Shown here one piece after another: positions 25,337-36,000 of a stretch of DNA of 64,000 nt. The translations under genes and the position numbers were made by a program. The DNA is from Chitinophaga sancti (GTDB lineage: Bacteria > Bacteroidota > Bacteroidia > Chitinophagales > Chitinophagaceae). Each line of letters starts with the position of its first letter. Position 1 is the stretch's first letter. The stretch covers positions 6,350,001-6,414,000 of the forward strand of contig NZ_CP139247.1 of the NCBI RefSeq assembly GCF_034087045.1. Direction: 5' to 3'. The notes beneath the pieces are model-generated. The model saw only the letters and a list, made by a program, of their open reading frames with translations, ran no database searches and was not told the origin of the DNA.

Positions 25337-25975
25337 CTATGCATACGACTTCAGATGAAACGTTATGTTATCAGCCGGACGATCAGTTACAACATGTCCG
25401 CAATATCCCGGCCCCAGGTCCAACTCGCTAAGATACCAGGTAACCCCATCGTAACAGACTTCATTATTATGCACTGCAATATGCTGTAAAGGGATATTAA
25501 GTCCGCGTCCGTCTGCTTTTACAACACTTTCCTTTATCGTCCAGTACTTAAAAAACAATTGTGTGTCATTACCGGAATTTTTGATAAGCGCCCACTCCGC
25601 TGCTGTCATCACCGATTCAAAGTAGGTCAGGTTAACTGGCCTTAGCATCTCTACATCCACTCCTACCCTTTGCCCACTGCTGATAGCACATAACACATAA
25701 TAACCCGAATGTGAAATATTAAAATCAATATGAGCGTTCAGAAATGGCCTCCCATAACTATTATACCGTAAATCGTCCAGCACACTACGCTCAAAACCCA
25801 ACTGCTGCAGGCCTTCCATCAATAAAATTTTACCGAATAAGTTTGTTTGCCGGTCTTCCCATCTTACAAATTTTAAGTTCCTTTCCTTCAGGGATGGAGG
25901 TAAAAAATCCAGGTATTTCCGGTAAATATCATCCGCCAATTGCATCTCCACTTTTGCCGCCAAAACATGAATCAT
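25337..25975 (-). CDS. 4'-phosphopantetheinyl transferase, Sfp type
   Basis: This 212-residue PPTase of the broad-range Sfp group attaches the phosphopantetheine arm of CoA to carrier-protein serines. The diagnostic motifs are GVDVEML (Asp107, Glu109, Mg binding) and FKYWTIKESVVKADGRG (Trp145, Lys148, Glu149). The N-terminal half carries YNSYGRPFL and FNISHSGYYV. It is the last gene of the PKS operon, 15 bp after the MBL-fold gene. It is therefore the dedicated activator of the many ACP domains encoded upstream. Confidence 0.93.
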   Translation of the reverse strand: MIHVLAAKVEMQLADDIYRKYLDFLPPSLKERNLKFVRWEDRQTNLFGKILLMEGLQQLGFERSVLDDLRYNSYGRPFLNAHIDFNISHSGYYVLCAISSGQRVGVDVEMLRPVNLTYFESVMTAAEWALIKNSGNDTQLFFKYWTIKESVVKADGRGLNIPLQHIAVHNNEVCYDGVTWYLSELDLGPGYCGHVVTDRPADNITFHLKSYA

Positions 25976-25990
25976 ATTATAAATATTCCG

Positions 25991-26686
25991 TTACCTGAAT
26001 GAAAAAACCGTTCGCTGATCATTGCGCATTCTAAAGGCCACAAACATATCCTTCTGCTTAAAATGAAGGTAAATATTACTATTTAACACTTCCTCAAAAG
26101 CCATTCCCGGAGCCTTTCCATACGAATGCCCCGGGAAAACAAGTACTTCCTTTCCAATTCTATTATTTAACAACTGTAAACTATCAAACATATCATACGG
26201 GTTTGCTCCATTGCCCCAACATAAGCCACAACCCTCTATAAACAGGGTATCTCCGGAAAAAAGGTTATTACTGATGAGATAACAGGTACTCCCCTTGGTA
26301 TGACCAGGTGTTAGCAGCACCTTAACAGTTATCCCTCCGATAACTAACGTCTGATCCTGGTTAAACCCTATCAAATTATCACATTTATAACCATAATAGT
26401 CTATTTCCGCCACCGACATCCAAACATTACAATGATATTTTGCGACAAAATAATCTACTAAATTAGTATGGTCCTTATGGGAATGCGTAAGGAGGATACC
26501 TGTCAGCTTAACATTCATGGATACCAGCACTTCTTCAATCTTATCTTCCTCCCATGCAGGATCTACCATAATAGCACACTTACTGTTGGCATCTACTACC
26601 AGGTAGGTGTAATTGATAAAATTCTGCTTTCTTACCTTAATTGAAAAAACACTTATTTCACTAGCTATCGCATCTTTAAAAATCAT
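25991..26686 (-). CDS. MBL-fold hydrolase of trans-AT PKS type (PksB/BaeB-like)
   Basis: This 231-residue metallo-beta-lactamase fold protein has the zinc motif THSHKDH (His68, His70, Asp72, His73), then PGHTKGST, FSGDTLF and FPGHSYG. Glyoxalase II-like proteins of this kind (PksB, BaeB) are regular members of trans-AT PKS clusters and are thought to hydrolyse acyl thioesters, for example stalled chains. It lies 33 bp after the AT/ER gene and 15 bp before the PPTase gene, within the PKS operon. The role is inferred from context. Confidence 0.87.
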   Translation of the reverse strand: MIFKDAIASEISVFSIKVRKQNFINYTYLVVDANSKCAIMVDPAWEEDKIEEVLVSMNVKLTGILLTHSHKDHTNLVDYFVAKYHCNVWMSVAEIDYYGYKCDNLIGFNQDQTLVIGGITVKVLLTPGHTKGSTCYLISNNLFSGDTLFIEGCGLCWGNGANPYDMFDSLQLLNNRIGKEVLVFPGHSYGKAPGMAFEEVLNSNIYLHFKQKDMFVAFRMRNDQRTVFSFR

Positions 26687-26719
26687 GTATCCTTTTTTAG
26701 TCCTTCATTTCTAATGATT

Positions 26720-29700
26720 CTATTGTGATAAAAGATTTTTAAATCTTTCATTTAACAATACTGCTGTTTCCTGCATTATTTTTTCTCCTATCTTGTCTAC
26801 ATTTCTTTTACGCCAGCTTTCCAGTTCAGTACCTTTTACCCATTTATTAAAGGCCCCCAATGCTGGTCCGCAATGTACCTGGAAATCAACTTTATGTTCC
26901 GCAATACCTTTCAAGGCAAGATTAGTTGAATATCCGAAATACCAGCGAAAAATAAAAGCCATTTTCTGTTTGGGATTTTTTTCTGCACGTGCAATATCTT
27001 CCGCGCTATAATATTTTTTCACATCTTCATAAACGTCCGCAATACTCCGCTTAAAATATCGCTGTTCCAGCTGGTTTTTTGTTTTTTCATCAATTTCCTC
27101 AATGGCGTTATAATTACGGTAAAGGTCATACAGTTTGTTGGCCCTGGCCGGGAAAAACACGCCTTTTTTCAACACCTGTACTTTAGCGCCCATTTCAAAC
27201 ATATCGCCTGCCGGTGCGTAATCAGTGTCCTGTACATCAATGTCCTGCAACAGGTCTTTCACTACGTCGCTGGCGCCCGATTCAACAGTACATTGATTAA
27301 TAGACCCTGTAAGGATAAAGTCCGCCCCCAATATAAACGCCGCTGCCGCCGCTCCGGGAGTACCAATCCCTCCGGCTGCACCTACCCTTACTTTCTTCCG
27401 GTAGTTATACCGCTTCATATATTCATCACGTTGGGCAATTATAGCAGGTATCAGTGCAGATGCCACCCCCATGTCGGTATGTCCGCCGGAATCAGCTTCC
27501 ACACATATATCATCGGCCATCGGTATCTTTTGAGACAACGCCGCCTCTTCCTTGGTAATAGCGTTTTCTTCCAGCAGTTTTTGTACTATTCTTTCCGGAG
27601 CAGGACTCAAAAAGCAGGCAGCCACTTCCGGCCGCGATACTTTTGCCATCACCCTGTTATTGGTCTCTATCTGGCCCTGCGGGTTTTGATGCAGTCCTTT
27701 AAGCCTGAACCTCACCAGTGCAGGTGTAATTTCCATATACGCCGCCGCCTCAACATTTCTTACCTTATACTTCAGCAAAAGATTCACCGTTTCCTGTTCA
27801 CGGGACCCGTTCAGCAAATTAAACCCGTAGGACTGCTGCGGACCCAATTCCCGTTGAATATACAGGATCGCATTTTCTATATCCGGTACCTTCAATCCAC
27901 CAGTACCAAAATACCCCATCATACCGGCTCTCGCCATTTTGACCACCATTTCCTTAGATGCAATACCATGTACCATACCACCGGAAACATATGCATACTT
28001 CAGGTTATAATCCTTTTTGTACGCTTCACTGCCCAGCTTTTCTGCCGTTATTAAAACTGCCGGAGGATTGGGTAAAATACCAGGTTCGATATTTACAGTT
28101 ACTTTTTCCGCCGGAGGGTTGTTTGTTGCTTTTATCACCTGCTGATGGTCCGCTGCTGGCACTTTTTGCTGGTAAGGCGTCTCTTCGGCAACAATTAACG
28201 GTTCCGCTTCATTTTTTATTTTCGCTACCATTGCCTTCAATACATTGCCCGGCCCTACTTCCACAAAATTGTTTACACCTTTACCCATTAAGTAACGAAC
28301 AGATTCCGTCCATTTTACAGAATGCGTAATCTGATCTGACAATAACTGTGCGATCTGGCTGTGTATATAAGGGCGAGCCAAAACATTTGAAATAACCGGT
28401 ATTTTCATCTCCGAGAATACAAAACGATTGACAAATCCACTGAACTCTTTCCCTGCTTCTGCCATTAAGCGGGAATGAAAAGCACCACTTACATTCAGCA
28501 ATGCATATAAACTACAACCCGCCTTCTCAAAAATGCTCCGTGCGTTTTCCACATCTCTTTTAGGACCTGAGATAACAATTTGTTTCGGGGAATTTAAATT
28601 GGCAATATCTATGGAACGAAGCCCTTCGCTAACCAGCACATCTCTCACCATATCTTCCGTCATTCCCAGCACAGCCGCCATACCACCATCGCGGGCGCCG
28701 GCCATCAGATCTCCGCGTTTTTGCACCAGCTGTAATCCTGTTTCAAAATCAACAACGCCTGCAGCAAATAAAGCACAGTATTCACCCAGGCTATGTCCCG
28801 CTAAAAAATCAGGCTGCTGGTTTTCTGTCTGCTGTATCTTCAGAAAACTCAGACAATTCACCGCATAAAGCGCCGGTTGCGTATACTGTGTCTTACCCAG
28901 TTTATTTTCTGGGTCATTAATACATAAATCTTTCAAGGAATAACCCAAAATATTGCTCGCCTTGTCAGTCAGCTCCCTGAACTCGTCGAACAAAGGCTCT
29001 CCCATTCCTTTTTTCTGTGAACCCTGACCAGGAAATACATACGCCAGTTTATCATGGCCATTAGCTTTTGTAGTGAGCATATTAATGTCTTTTTTAAAAT
29101 TTAGTTTACTTAAATTCTCCATCTCCTTACCAAAAGGACTCATCACCAGGTACACAGATCCCTGCCGGGCCGTCAGCGGATGACGGCGCGTAAAATTCGC
29201 AAGCGTGCCGGAAGGCCCCACATCCACAAGATTATAGGTATGATTTGTTTCATAAAGGGTATCCAAAGCAGCATTAAAAAGAATAGGTTTTCTTACAACA
29301 TCCCAATAATAACTGCCACCTGGAGGTTCCGTTATTATCTTTCCTGTTAAGGATGAAATATATGACAGGGAAGGTTTTTTAAAATTATCCTTCTCTACAT
29401 ATAAATGAAAAGCCCCTGCTGCGGCATCAATATTTGCAGCATGAAACCCATGCGAAACCGGCAGCGCCTGAAAGGAGATCTCCTGCTGCGTAAAATATTT
29501 ACGCACCGCTTCGCAGCTTTTCTTATTTCCAGCCAGAACAAAATGATTGTCGCTATTGATAGCAGCCAGACTTACCGTTGGGAATATAGCAGCAAGCTTA
29601 TCATATAACAACGGAGTATCCATTACAGCCAACATCTCCCCTTCCTCACAAAACCGTTGAATACACAAAGCCTGCTGGACCACCAATTCGAGCGCTCTTT

Positions 29701-30043
29701 CTTTAGTGACCATGCCAGCAAGGGTTGCCGCTGCAAATTCTCCCAAACTCGTACCTATCACGTAATCAGGTTTCACACCCCGGTCTGTCAGCATCATCGC
29801 CAGTGCATATTCTACCATAAAAATGGCCGGATGTGTATACACCGTATCAGAAAAATCCTGCCATTTCCCTTTTGTGGTATCGAAAAGAACCGGTATAACA
29901 GACGATCCCGTAATACCCTTGTACAACCCGTCCATACTATCTAACCAATACCTGAAGGCAGGCTCTTTTGTATAAAGTTCGCTTCCCATGTGATAATACT
30001 GACCTCCCTGCCCGGAAAACATGAATACATTTTTTTCACTCAT
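26720..30043 (-). CDS. Trans-acting acyl hydrolase-acyltransferase-enoyl reductase (AH-AT-ER)
   Basis: This 1107-residue protein serves the AT-less PKS modules. The first AT-fold domain (about residues 1-300) has GTSLGEF with Ser99 and SHGFH. The position of the Arg that holds the malonyl carboxylate (Arg443 in the second domain) is Gln124, so it is probably a PedC-type acyl hydrolase for proofreading. The second domain (about 333-620) has GHSLGEY with Ser418, QKRGDLM and GAFH, as expected for a malonyl-CoA transferase. The C-terminal part (about 655-1105) is a PfaD-type FMN enoyl reductase (EADSGGHTD, VGAAGGIGTPGAAAAAF). Its start overlaps the PKS3 stop by ATGA. No module in the window carries its own ER, so the reductase must act in trans, perhaps on an upstream module. 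Confidence 0.92.
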   Translation of the reverse strand: MSEKNVFMFSGQGGQYYHMGSELYTKEPAFRYWLDSMDGLYKGITGSSVIPVLFDTTKGKWQDFSDTVYTHPAIFMVEYALAMMLTDRGVKPDYVIGTSLGEFAAATLAGMVTKERALELVVQQALCIQRFCEEGEMLAVMDTPLLYDKLAAIFPTVSLAAINSDNHFVLAGNKKSCEAVRKYFTQQEISFQALPVSHGFHAANIDAAAGAFHLYVEKDNFKKPSLSYISSLTGKIITEPPGGSYYWDVVRKPILFNAALDTLYETNHTYNLVDVGPSGTLANFTRRHPLTARQGSVYLVMSPFGKEMENLSKLNFKKDINMLTTKANGHDKLAYVFPGQGSQKKGMGEPLFDEFRELTDKASNILGYSLKDLCINDPENKLGKTQYTQPALYAVNCLSFLKIQQTENQQPDFLAGHSLGEYCALFAAGVVDFETGLQLVQKRGDLMAGARDGGMAAVLGMTEDMVRDVLVSEGLRSIDIANLNSPKQIVISGPKRDVENARSIFEKAGCSLYALLNVSGAFHSRLMAEAGKEFSGFVNRFVFSEMKIPVISNVLARPYIHSQIAQLLSDQITHSVKWTESVRYLMGKGVNNFVEVGPGNVLKAMVAKIKNEAEPLIVAEETPYQQKVPAADHQQVIKATNNPPAEKVTVNIEPGILPNPPAVLITAEKLGSEAYKKDYNLKYAYVSGGMVHGIASKEMVVKMARAGMMGYFGTGGLKVPDIENAILYIQRELGPQQSYGFNLLNGSREQETVNLLLKYKVRNVEAAAYMEITPALVRFRLKGLHQNPQGQIETNNRVMAKVSRPEVAACFLSPAPERIVQKLLEENAITKEEAALSQKIPMADDICVEADSGGHTDMGVASALIPAIIAQRDEYMKRYNYRKKVRVGAAGGIGTPGAAAAAFILGADFILTGSINQCTVESGASDVVKDLLQDIDVQDTDYAPAGDMFEMGAKVQVLKKGVFFPARANKLYDLYRNYNAIEEIDEKTKNQLEQRYFKRSIADVYEDVKKYYSAEDIARAEKNPKQKMAFIFRWYFGYSTNLALKGIAEHKVDFQVHCGPALGAFNKWVKGTELESWRKRNVDKIGEKIMQETAVLLNERFKNLLSQ

Positions 30044-33000
30044 ACATTCACATGTTTGCCATTAATATGTTCAGATATATTATCGTCTGTATTTTTGATA
30101 CCATGTATAGCAATCGTCCTGGACTTAAAATCACTCAAAAACGATGATACAAGACCACTAAGAGAATATAGATTGCGGCTGAACTCAAAAATGGTTTCAT
30201 ACACCTTTTGTTCAGACAGCATCATCATATGATTGGATGCATCCACATCCATGATATGCAGATTAGGCATTTGTTTTTCCCATTCTTCCCAGTAATTTTT
30301 GTGATCTAGTGTAAACTCTGTTGCCCTGATCTTATAAAATGGCTCGAGATTGCCATAAAACAAGCCGCTTTTATTGCGGAAGTAATAACATACAACACCA
30401 GCAGGATCCGGCAATTCAGGCACCACATATTTATCAATTTCATATGCCTGTTGTACTTTTACGTTTTGAGCTATCAATGTTTTTAACTGATCTTCTGTCC
30501 TGGTCAGTCCCCGCTTTTCCGCGATGGCAATAAGCGCTTTCAGAAACGATTCATCATCAAGTTCTGTATCTACCTCATCTCTATGGATAAGCACCGATGT
30601 AAACTTCTCCGGCTCCTGCGTTATTTTGGTTAACAATGATAAATTTACTGCCTGCAAAATAGAGGTCTGCTTATCTACTTTTCCTCTTTTGAGATCGGTC
30701 CTGTAAATAGCATCCAGCATCGTCACTGAATTTACCTTTTGCCCCAGTTCCTGCAGTTGCCGGGTAATTTCATAGGCGAGGATACCGCCCATAGAATATC
30801 CGCCCAGATCGTACGGGCCTTGAGGTTGTACCGACTGTATGATCTGAATATAATAAGTAGCCATGGCTTCCAGCCCATGCAACGGAGAACGTTTAGTCAT
30901 CCATCCCCGCGCCTGGATACCGAAAAAGGGCCTTTCAGACGTTTCTGCAATTGCTTTGTAAGACTGTACCCCACCCAGCGCGGCATGCAACCAGAATACC
31001 GGCCTTCCCTTAAATTTATTATTCAGGTGGAAAAGTTCAGGGAACTGCGGCCAATCAGTTTTGACAGTCGGTTCATCTGCCAGGTTTTCTTCTGCCATTT
31101 GTGGCGCAACACCATTTACTTTTGGCATCACTTGAATAATATCTTCCGTATTGACGCAGTTTTGTAATGTCTCCAGGTCTAATAACGGATGTACAGCAGA
31201 CTTCAGTTGCTGGAACAGCTCCATCAGCTGAATGGAATCAAAACCATATTGGTCCAATGGTTTTTTGATATTCAATTCTGTTGCCGATAACCCAAGCATA
31301 TTTGCAATGATATTGGCCACGGTTTTGCCAACAGACTCCTGCGGTCCTGATTCCCGGACCGGCGTAACCGGCGCAGTTACAGCGGGTGCAGGCAACGATA
31401 CCTTTTTACTGGTCTTATTAAAAGCAACCCAGCATCGGCGCTTTTCAAATGGATAAGCAGGTAACCCGATAAATTGGGCCTTTCTTCCGGCATAAAGCGT
31501 GTCCCATGCTATTTTGCCCTGTTGTTGCGTCCAGTAAACAGCCAGTTTTTCCAGGTTGCCTTCTTTCAACAATAACTGGCAAAACAATTCTCCCGTTTTC
31601 CCGGAAAAAAGCCGGGTTATTTCGGCTGACTTATCTTCTACATTACCGGTATAAACAGGAGTTGCACTCTTGCTATCCTCTCCGGAGGATTGAAGATAAT
31701 CCTCCATGACTGTCAATAATTCCTCCATAGAATTTACCACCACAGCCATCCTGCATTCCATTGCTTCTCTCCCTACCTGTAAGGTGTAGGCCAGATCATA
31801 CATACTGATATTATCTGCCACTTTCAGGTAATTCAGCATGTCAGAGATGATGGCCCGCAGCCTGTCCGGAGTCCGGGCCGAGAATACCATCAAATGTGGA
31901 GCGCCCGTTATATGGGTCTCCTGGATAGATTCCTTTTCCGGCGTATATTCTTCGAGTATGACATGAGCATTGGACCCACCAGCGCCGAAAGAGCTAACAG
32001 TCGCACGTCTCGGGTATTCCCTTTCAGTGCCGTTTATCCGGACAACCGGTCGTTTCCAGTCTTCCAATTTTTCCTGCAGATAAAAGGGGCTATTCGAAAA
32101 ATTTATCAAACTGTTCAACGGGGCCGTCATAATAGCGGGAACCAGCTGTTTGTGTTGCAGCTGCAACAACACTTTAGTAAACTGCGAAATACCGGAAGCC
32201 GCTTCAGCATGCCCAATATTTGATTTAACAGTACCAATCGGACAAAATCCATTATCCGCCGTAAACTGGCGGAAAGCTTTCCCCAATGCTGTCATCTCGA
32301 TAGAGTCGCCAATGGGTGCACCATTTGCCGCTGCCTCTACCCAGCTGATTGTGCGGGGATCAATACCTGCTTTACTAAAATTATCTGCAATCAGTTTAGC
32401 CTGCGCATTGGGATTAGGAACAGAAAAACCATTTGATTTACCACCATGATTTATCATCGTTGATTTGATCACCCCCAGAATTGTATCACCATCCTGAACA
32501 GCATCCTGCAAGGGTTTCAACAAAACAGCACCTACAGCCTCCGCAGGCAGGTATCCATCTCCTTCTGAAAAACTCCTGCTGCTATTGCTGCTGCCAATTA
32601 ACTGCAACTGACTTAAACCCAGGTATTTTTTAGGATGAATAGAGAGATTTACACCTCCCGCTACCGCCAGGTTACATTCGCCTTTCAGCAAATTATCACA
32701 CGCCATATGTATGGCAATCAGGGAAGATGAACAAGCTGTGTCAATTGCAACACTGGGGCCCTGTAAATCAAAATAATAAGAAACCCTGTTAGCAATGGAA
32801 TTGTAGGAGCTCAGCGACAAAGCAGCATCGTTAATATTATCCCCGTCAAATGAATGGTATTGTTTGTACATGGCACCCACATACACGCCCACCTTCGACT
32901 GGAACTGCTGTTGTATCCGGCTTCGTGAATAACCGGCGCTTTCAAATAAAGTCCAGACGTTTTGCATAAACAGTCTTTCCTGTGGGTCCATCATTTCGGC

Positions 33001-36000
33001 TTCCCGTGGAGAAATGTTAAAAAACAACGGATCAAACTGATCTACTCCATCTATGAATCCGCCCCATTTGCTATACGTTTTTCCCGGCTGGTTTCTTTTG
33101 GGATCGTAATATTCACTGTGGTCCCATCTCTCTTTCGGCACCTCGGTAATACAATCTTTCCCTGCTTTCAGGTTATCCCAGAAGGCATTGATATCCGCCG
33201 CCTGTGGATACTGACCAGTCACCGCAATTACAGCGATGTCCTGATGGTCGGCTTTCACTACTTTTCTTTCCGCGACAACGGCCTCCTTAAAACGATTACC
33301 TACAGCCACTACCTGCTTTGCAGCATGCATGACCGGTTGTACAGGTATAACAGCTGCAACAACTGGTACATTAACGCCCATTAATGTTTGTATTTTTTCA
33401 GGATGATGCGTTGCAAAATATTCCGCCACCGTACCTATTGTCTGGTATTCAAAAAGTAAAGTTTTAGAAAGAGAGCCAAACACTTTTTCCAGTTCACCGG
33501 TAAGTTGTATCGTCATCACTGAGTCAATACCGAACTTTTCAAATGTTGCATCTGCGTCAATCCTGTGTACCGGTAATTTGAGAAGGGTCGACAACAGATT
33601 TGTGACGTAACTTTCCATATATTCTTTCGTTCCACCCTGCTGAGCGGCAATCGTTACCACCGGCGGCACGGTTGTTACAGCAGGTTCCTTTTGCTGTTGC
33701 TGCCAACCAGCTCTCATTTTTGCCAGGTCCCCTTCCATGACCAGCACCTGCTGTTTATCACTATTCACAATATCATAAAACGCCCGCAATCCGCTGGCCG
33801 TTGTCATCGCGTGCATACCGATACTCTCCGCCATCATTTTTGCCGTCTGGGTATCTACCTGCATTCCTCCCGATTCCCACAGCGGCCAGTTACAGGAAAT
33901 CGTTTTCCCATTGGCCTGCCCTGCTGCCACCAGCGTATTCCGGTAGCCAGCATAACTATCCATAAAAGCATTGGCCATCGCATAATCTCCCTGCCCTACA
34001 TTGCCCAGCGCCCCCGCTACCGATGAAAACAGTATAAAAAAGTCAAGGGGCTGGTTCCGGCTGTATTCATCCAGCAGCACCGTACCTGTTACTTTCGGAG
34101 AAAGTACCATTTCTACTTCTGCCCGGGTTTTCCTCGTCAGGAAATTATCCCGGATAACACCCGCGCTGTGGATGATACCATTTAATCCGCCATAATTTTT
34201 TGTGATTGTACCCAACATTTCAGACACCGCTTCCCCGTTGCTGATGTCTACCTGGTAATAGGTCACATTAGCTCCGTTAACGCATAATTCCGCCACCTGC
34301 TGACGCCTGGTCTCATCCAGCGCTGAGCGCCCGGCAAGTACCACCTGCGCGTTTTTAGCATAGGCCACTATTTCACGCGCAAACACCTGGCCCAGGCCAC
34401 CAGCACCTCCAGTTATTAGATATACGCCGCCAGGCTTCCAGGGCTTGTTATCATTGGCTGTCACGGCTAATTCCTCCCAACGTAATACCTCACGGGTAGT
34501 GCCGTTATAGCGTACAATGCGTTCCGCCGAACCTGCATTTTCTGCTACTTTACCAGCTATTAACGCCGCATCTGCAACTGATGGCAACTCTATCAGCTGC
34601 CACATTATACGGGGATTTTCCTGTTGTGCTGTTTTAAGCAGCCCTGATAGTGCGCCCCATAATTGCCGGGTACTTCCCAAGGTGACAACCAGTTGCACCA
34701 GCTGAGTATCGGTACCCTTGTTCTGCAACAACTGCCGGACCGTTTCAAATATCTCCAGCGCAAATGCAGTAAACTGCTTCCCGATACTGGTTTCTCCTGA
34801 TTGCAGATGCTGACAACGGACATTCCCCAACAGCACCGACACTTGTCTGGCCACCGCATCTTCATTGTCTACCAATATGACCAGCCGTTTGGCGACGGTT
34901 GGCACTACAGATGCCAACGCCTGTTGACGCCATTGCGGCTCCATCATCAATACACCTGTGCCTGTATTACCCAATGCACGTGTAGAAAAACCATTCAGCT
35001 TAACACATACCGATCCGGTTTCATCACATAAGGTAATATCCAGTTTCCCCATACGGGAAGAGCCCTGACCGTTATCACTGTAACGAACAAACGCCCACAT
35101 AGACGACACGCAGCTTTTATAAACTTCCAGCTGGTCCAGTGCAAAGGGTAACATGGCACCCATCCCTGCCGGGGATTCGCCGCCCGCACCTAACGCCATC
35201 CCTATCGCAGCCTGAAAGCCCGCATCCATCATCCCGGGATGAAGCACAAAACCAGCATCTCCAACAGGCAATTCTAATCGCGCCAACACGGTATCACTAC
35301 CTTTGTACAAATCCTGTATTCCCTGATGGCCGGGACCATACGCAAGCCCTATCTCACGGAACATTTCATAACATGCGGCAGATGAAAGTATTTTCGTACA
35401 TCCCGCACTTATTGAAGGCAGGTCTATTGTTGCAGGAGACATGGTCTGCCGCCATACCGCTGTTCCCTGGCTATGTACCATCCGGGTACCCTCAGCGGCT
35501 TCACTATATATCTCAAAAGCGATTTCCCCGTCATCTCCCGGCAACAGGCTTACATGCAGTAAACTATCGCTATTAAATGCATAAGGCTGTATCCATACTA
35601 CATTTTTCAGACAGCAGCTGCTGCCGGCTTCCACTGCTGCGCCCATCGCCTCCGTTACCGCCACCCGGGCCATTTCCAGGTAAGCCACCCCAGGCAGGAT
35701 ACGTACTCCATGTACCTGGTGGTCTTTTAAGAAAAATTCTGTTCCGGTATAACGGGAAGTAAAACGTTGCTCAAAAAAAGTAGAGGTATTGGTATGTAAT
35801 AACGGGTGTAATACTACTCCTCCCAACAAAGTATGCACCGGCGCAACCTCAAGGGGGCTTTGTTCCGGTATCCAGTAACGCTCCCGTGCAAAGGGATATG
35901 TAGGAAGACTCACCTTTTTCACCGTTCCGGATGGATATAAAAGATGCCAGTCCAGATGATATCCTTTCGTCCAAAGCTCCAGTAACTTGCCGTACTTCCC

